NCBI RefSeq assembly: GCF_932526225.1
Contig: NC_064042.1
Location: forward strand, 4,881,001 to 4,945,000
Reading direction: 5' to 3'
Length of the DNA: 64,000 nucleotides
Origin: Nematostella vectensis
Taxonomy: Eukaryota; Cnidaria; Anthozoa; Actiniaria; Edwardsiidae
Positions 60,901-64,000 of the stretch are shown one piece after another (positions within the stretch are counted from its first letter, which is position 1; each line of letters begins with the position of its first letter). Below the pieces are notes generated by a model. That model worked only from the letters and a program-made list of their open reading frames with translations, had not been told where the DNA came from and did not search any database. Made by a program: the position numbers and the translations under genes.

Positions 60901-60980
60901 TGCTTTCTTCCTTGGTTGTGATTCTTGCGACAGAGAATACAAAACGCAAAATCTCTGAGACTTTCCTCCTCATCCGCCAT
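51935..60980 (-). CDS. CENATAC: CENATAC (CCDC84), minor-spliceosome zinc-finger protein
   Basis: Exons: 60840-60980, 60546-60709, 58656-58754, 58372-58438, 57958-58011, (gap), 55836-55894, 54301-54467, 53774-53834, 53141-53222, 52332-52382, 51935-51986. N-terminal zinc finger: FCILCRKNHNQGRKHVYSRK followed by H. Second Cys/His cluster: HFWCHFCARDVSKHV, then YGGVFEHLASEEHIKKLHKF. A charged coiled region follows (EKEKFERYKIKVDEKLQEYE). C-terminal motifs match human CENATAC closely: [52 protein letters not shown], basic tail KKHKKH. The human protein acts in the minor (U12) spliceosome, mainly on AT-AC introns. Phase requires at least one more exon between 55,894 and 57,958; a candidate at 56,634-56,722 fits phase upstream but would make TGA at the next junction. 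The intron before exon 58,754 holds a 1.27-kb inverted-repeat element. Confidence 0.93.
54829..55135. repeat. 22-bp tandem repeat, ~14 copies
   Basis: Unit GAGCATTTGGCAAGATAGGC plus GC, slightly variable, in a CENATAC intron. A looser version recurs near 55,565-55,640. Minus-strand frames remain open because of the repeat. Confidence 0.95.
56757..57410. repeat. 43-bp tandem repeat beside a candidate acceptor
   Basis: About 14 copies of ACTGAGTAAATATGTCAATA, TACAATTGGTATAGCACAAT, AAA. On the minus strand each ends TTTACTCAG, and the possible CENATAC acceptor at 56,723 reads ATATTGACTCAG after a related GTGCCATACCAA, so the unit resembles a 3' splice region. Confidence 0.9.
58781..60053. mobile_element. 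Foldback-like element with repeat-built termini and internal CRE array
   Basis: The left end (CCATAAATGTAATAACACCC, then ATAAACGTTATAACAACC) is the inverse of the right end (GGTTGTTATAACATTTATGG, GTGTTATTACATTTATGG, to 60,053). The right terminus has the motif about eight times from 59,800. Between them are about five copies of a ~127-bp unit (CCCCTTGACACCTACATGAC, TGAGTATTGCCGTTTTAGTG), most containing TGACGTCA. There is no ORF. Termini built of short tandem repeats recall Foldback elements. Confidence 0.75.
60147..60382. mobile_element. CGTAGCAG-family element with G-rich tandem start
   Basis: Starts AAGCCGTAGCAGATGGGG and ends CCCCCTGCTATGGCC, giving imperfect inverted ends. The first part repeats GGGGGGTACAGCAGGCTACTTAAGAT about four times; the rest (GGGGCACAGTCATTTTCTTA, AAAATATATTGGGG) matches the 54-bp array unit at 38 kb. 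Confidence 0.7.
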
Positions 60981-61936
60981 CTTGAAAACTATTGTACCCG
61001 TAGTGCATTTCTCGACAGAATTCTACCACAGGGGCCCCGAGAAAAAAAATAAAAGGCTACATAATTTCGGTAAATATTTGTTGTTTAAAAATATTTGACA
61101 TCTTTTGTCAATACTTAGTTTAAGAATTTGTCAAAATTTCTTTCATAACGACAAACTAGAAAATGTAACAGTCGATTCAACTGTTTACTGTTGTTCAAAC
61201 GGGCTTGGCCTATGAATTGTTTCATTAACCGGAAGTCAATCGGACCAATATTACATGCAGGTGCGCCGAAATACTATGCTTTGATTGGCTAACACTGACA
61301 CCGGAACTAAAAAACAGCTGTCGAGTCGTCGCGTCTTGATGGGATGAAAATTAGGTGAAATCGACAAGTTGTCACCTATTTCACTTTCCAGCGGGCATCA
61401 AATTTGTAAACGGACAAGACAAACAGTTCAGCTATCCCGTAACGGCCTTCTGATCAAATATTAATTACTACTCACAAATACGCTTTGTGAAGAGGGTAGA
61501 AGATAATTTAGTGAAACAAAATCGATAAATGTTTGACGAATCATTGTACATCAAGGCTCTATTACATCGTGTTTAGCCCTTGCCCTACGGAGTGTATGAT
61601 CGGCTATCCTCCGCCTGTCCTACACAATGGTCTGGAGAACTTTGCTTTGGCTGATGATCGTGTTAACTGAAGAGCGATACTCGTGCTAAACATGCTTATG
61701 GATTTTGCAGTTTTGTGCTAGCTGTACAAGAAACAGAGGATCTGTTTAGCCACAACGAGCCACAAAGAAACGATACCAATCTCAATAGCCCGAAAATATA
61801 GCCAAAGGGAAATCTTGTGATAAAAGCAACATTATCCACAGCCATACAGCCATTTTCAAGATTAGCCCACTCCAGTTGAGATAAATTGATAAATTGTTTT
61901 AATACCAGTATTATTGGTGAACAAATTAAAGGGAAA
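60981..61936. promoter_or_regulatory. Divergent promoter region between CENATAC and the RapGAP-like gene
   Basis: 956 bp between two start codons facing apart, AT-rich, with no TATA box or repeat recognised. The CENATAC start context is AAG-ATG-GCG. Open frames on the minus strand here are not supported. Confidence 0.5.
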
Positions 61937-63361
61937 ATGTCGTTAGACTTCCGCAAGGAAAGTGGTTCGGATTTCATAACAGTGCTGCGGAACTTTAAAC
62001 GCGTAAAAGCTACTAAACTCGATGACGGGCCGTTGGAAAACAATTCAAATACGGAAATAGTAGATCAAAATTGTGCTCTATGTGAAAATCACCCTTTTAT
62101 TTCTCTTGTAAATGGGTACTGGATTGAATGCACAAATGCAGATTGTCCAAGAATGCTTGACATGGCGAATTTATCGCGCAAAATGCTCTATGAATTTTGT
62201 GATTTGGGGACGAGTGGAAATATATGCACACAGATACCGCGTGAGGAAATTTACGGAAGTTACTTTTATGGTTCAAAACACTGGAATTATTATAGCAGAG
62301 AGATCGACATTGGACCTCTTATTTTGACAGTTAAACAAGAATTCCGGCAGACCGCGGACTATTTGAGGTAAGATTAGTAAGCGTTGGTTGTTTACTAATT
62401 AGTTTTGCATTTGAACATGAAAGACACCACTCGTGCATATAAAAAAACTGTAATTCTTTTTGTAGTTTTCGTTATATAATCCTATTAACTCATGACTACT
62501 TCCAACGATGGTAACTCTATACGGAATTTAATGTTGCGAAATGTAGAATTTCGACTTCATTTGTGGCAAACAATATGTTATATAGCTACCTCGATTGTAT
62601 TGAATTTGACATTTAATTTCCGGGAGTACGACTTGTATTAGCGGATGTAAACGCGACGTCTTTTTCTGTTAGACCTCTATTTCGAGTCGTTAATCATATA
62701 TGTTTGACTGTTTCGCTCGTCTTTTTTGCCTTACAAAATTTTATTCTGATTTTTGTAAAACAAACTATCCCCCCCCCCCCCCCCCCCCTTTTGCAAATAT
62801 ATAGCATAATAAATCAGGCGCGTACCAAGTTGTTGGTCGCAGGGGCTAGAAAAAAGTATTAAAGGAAAAAGTATTTAAATCTCGTATTATATCTATGTCC
62901 ATATGATAACTTTGCATATAAAAAAAATATCAGGCTTTATATTGGATTTAAAGTTTCCTGGTGGATGGAACCTCATATCTTTAGATGTAAATAATAACAC
63001 AGAGGTGTTGGTGAAAATTATTTTGTGTTCCCTAGATGGGGCTTCATGAGTGATAATGCTATATGAAATTAACACAATTTGTTTTTTATCTTACAAGATA
63101 CCAAAAGTAAAATCCCTTTGTAGGGGGTGTGGAATAGCTACCCAAAATAGTACATTTATTTATTTTATTTTTTTTAGGATAATGGTTCGTTCGTCTGGCA
63201 ATATAATTCATGGCATGCTACCTGCAGCTACTATCTGCAGAGGGACACTCAGCAGTCATAGTGAAGTTTTACGATTCATATCACAGGAGATAGGACTCAC
63301 TTCTCCTCTCAGACTGATAACTATCCCATCAGCACCTGCAGCTCTACTCCGAATAGACAAG
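61937..63361 (+). CDS. Rap/Ran-GAP domain protein, first two coding exons, continues past the window
   Basis: Exons 61937-62367 and 63178-63361, joined in phase 2 (AG/G = Arg), 205 residues visible. The start MSLDFRKESG is chosen because the upstream in-frame ATG at 61,886 adds an unremarkable leader. Residues about 107-205 match the beginning of the Rap-GAP catalytic region: YGSYFYGSKHWNYYSREIDI, GPLILTVKQEF, DYLRIMVRSSGNIIHGMLP, SEVLRFISQEIGLTSPLRL. The catalytic Asn helix lies further downstream. Residues 46-70 hold a CxxC...CxxxxC pattern (CALC, CTNADC) that may bind zinc. RAP1GAP-like proteins stimulate GTP hydrolysis on Rap small GTPases; the exact subfamily (RAP1GAP, GARNL3 or SIPA1 type) cannot be fixed from this part. 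The next donor, GTAAGG at 63,362, is followed by intron to the edge. Confidence 0.85.
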
Positions 63362-63409
63362 GTAAGGAAGGAGGGACCACTTTCAGGTGTGCACCTAGGG
63401 AGGTGCACA

Positions 63410-63595
63410 GGCAGGGAAGGATCTAAGGGTGGGCCGAGCTAACCCCGGCCTCCCCCTTTTCAGATATTTGGCTAAAAATAACAAGAAATAAAAGGAAATC
63501 CATGGAAAAACAATCAATCTGCTTGGCTTTCTTGAAAACCTTACGTGCCCCCCCCCTTTCTGGAATTCCTGGGTCCGCCCCTGACAGAGGCACAT
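63410..63595. mobile_element. Short G/C-rich inverted-repeat element
   Basis: Left AAGGATCTAAGGGTGGGCCG and right GAATTCCTGGGTCCGCCCCTG are imperfect inverted repeats of the widespread AGGGGCGGACCCAGG type. It lies in the RapGAP intron. The remaining 400 bp to the window edge are AT-rich intron with nothing recognised. Confidence 0.5.
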
Positions 63596-64000
63596 GCACC
63601 ACCCATGCCCTTTTCTTTGTTTTTGAAGGATCATCAATACTGTCCATTTTCAATAAAATTATATAAAAAATTATAAGAAATTATATCAAAGAACAATGAA
63701 ATGAATTGAACAACGAATTGATTTGAAAGCCAGAAAACTGGAAATGACCAGATAATATTTTTGGCTATACAAGGTAGCCTTAGTTTGTTGGTTTTATTTG
63801 ACAAATACAATTATTCCTCTTGCCGTCATCTTTGTGTCAAAAGCCCATTAGATCAACTCAAGAATTAATTGTAAAATTGTTGAATTGTTAAATTCCCTAC
63901 CTATGAATGCGACTATCAGTTTTTACATTTTTTTACATTTTCAGTTTGATAAACTAATATTTGGTAGTTTAAACAAAAATAGCTGGGGCAAGATTAAAAA

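Noticed and set aside
51935-60980. U12-type (AT-AC or RTATCCTT) introns in the CENATAC gene
   Set aside because: This was checked because the protein acts in minor splicing; all introns placed have ordinary GT-AG ends.

Overview
The window is eukaryotic nuclear DNA from an early-branching animal, most probably an anthozoan cnidarian of the Nematostella type. Every coding region is split by GT-AG introns, the genes are animal-specific (CASK, USF, an Ig/FN3 receptor tyrosine kinase, CENATAC), and the introns and spacers are full of minisatellites, short inverted-repeat elements and Penelope-like retroelement debris. The species is an inference. Exon limits were worked out by hand from splice sites and reading phase; there is no transcript support.

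Layout. (1) 1-19,605, minus strand: the 5' part of a receptor tyrosine kinase gene (signal peptide, four Ig domains, one FN3, a transmembrane segment, N-lobe of the kinase). It runs off the left edge before the catalytic HRD loop. Its 9-kb second intron is almost entirely a 41/42-bp minisatellite. (2) 19.6-22.9 kb: spacer with a 368-bp inverted-repeat element and a GC-rich hairpin. (3) 22,932-41,273, minus: a complete 29-exon CASK gene (CaMK-like kinase, two L27, PDZ, SH3, guanylate kinase). (4) 41.3-42.3 kb: shared divergent promoter with a paired E-box/CCAAT element. (5) 42,341-48,301, plus: complete five-exon USF (bHLH-leucine zipper) gene. (6) 48.4-50.9 kb: two decayed Penelope-like elements and two hammerhead ribozyme motifs. 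(7) 51,935-60,980, minus: CENATAC/CCDC84, a minor-spliceosome protein, nearly complete. (8) 61,937 to the right edge, plus: first two coding exons of a Rap/Ran-GAP-domain protein, divergent from CENATAC.

The main unusual signal is that many tandem arrays are not placed at random in introns. They start at, and carry copies of, an exon-intron boundary. I count at least five arrays seeded on 5' splice sites (three in the kinase gene, two in CASK) and three or four seeded on or abutting 3' splice sites. In most of the long-array copies examined the extra donor GT has been lost by a point change. In CASK, however, a 63-bp unit is present three times in frame with three intact donors inside the PDZ domain, which predicts PDZ isoforms differing by 21 residues. 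A second point is that this CASK keeps the canonical HRDLKPHN and DFG residues that human CASK has lost.

The genes do not form one pathway. CASK is a synaptic/junctional scaffold, USF a transcription factor whose own promoter carries USF-type sites, CENATAC a splicing factor, and the last gene a small-GTPase regulator.
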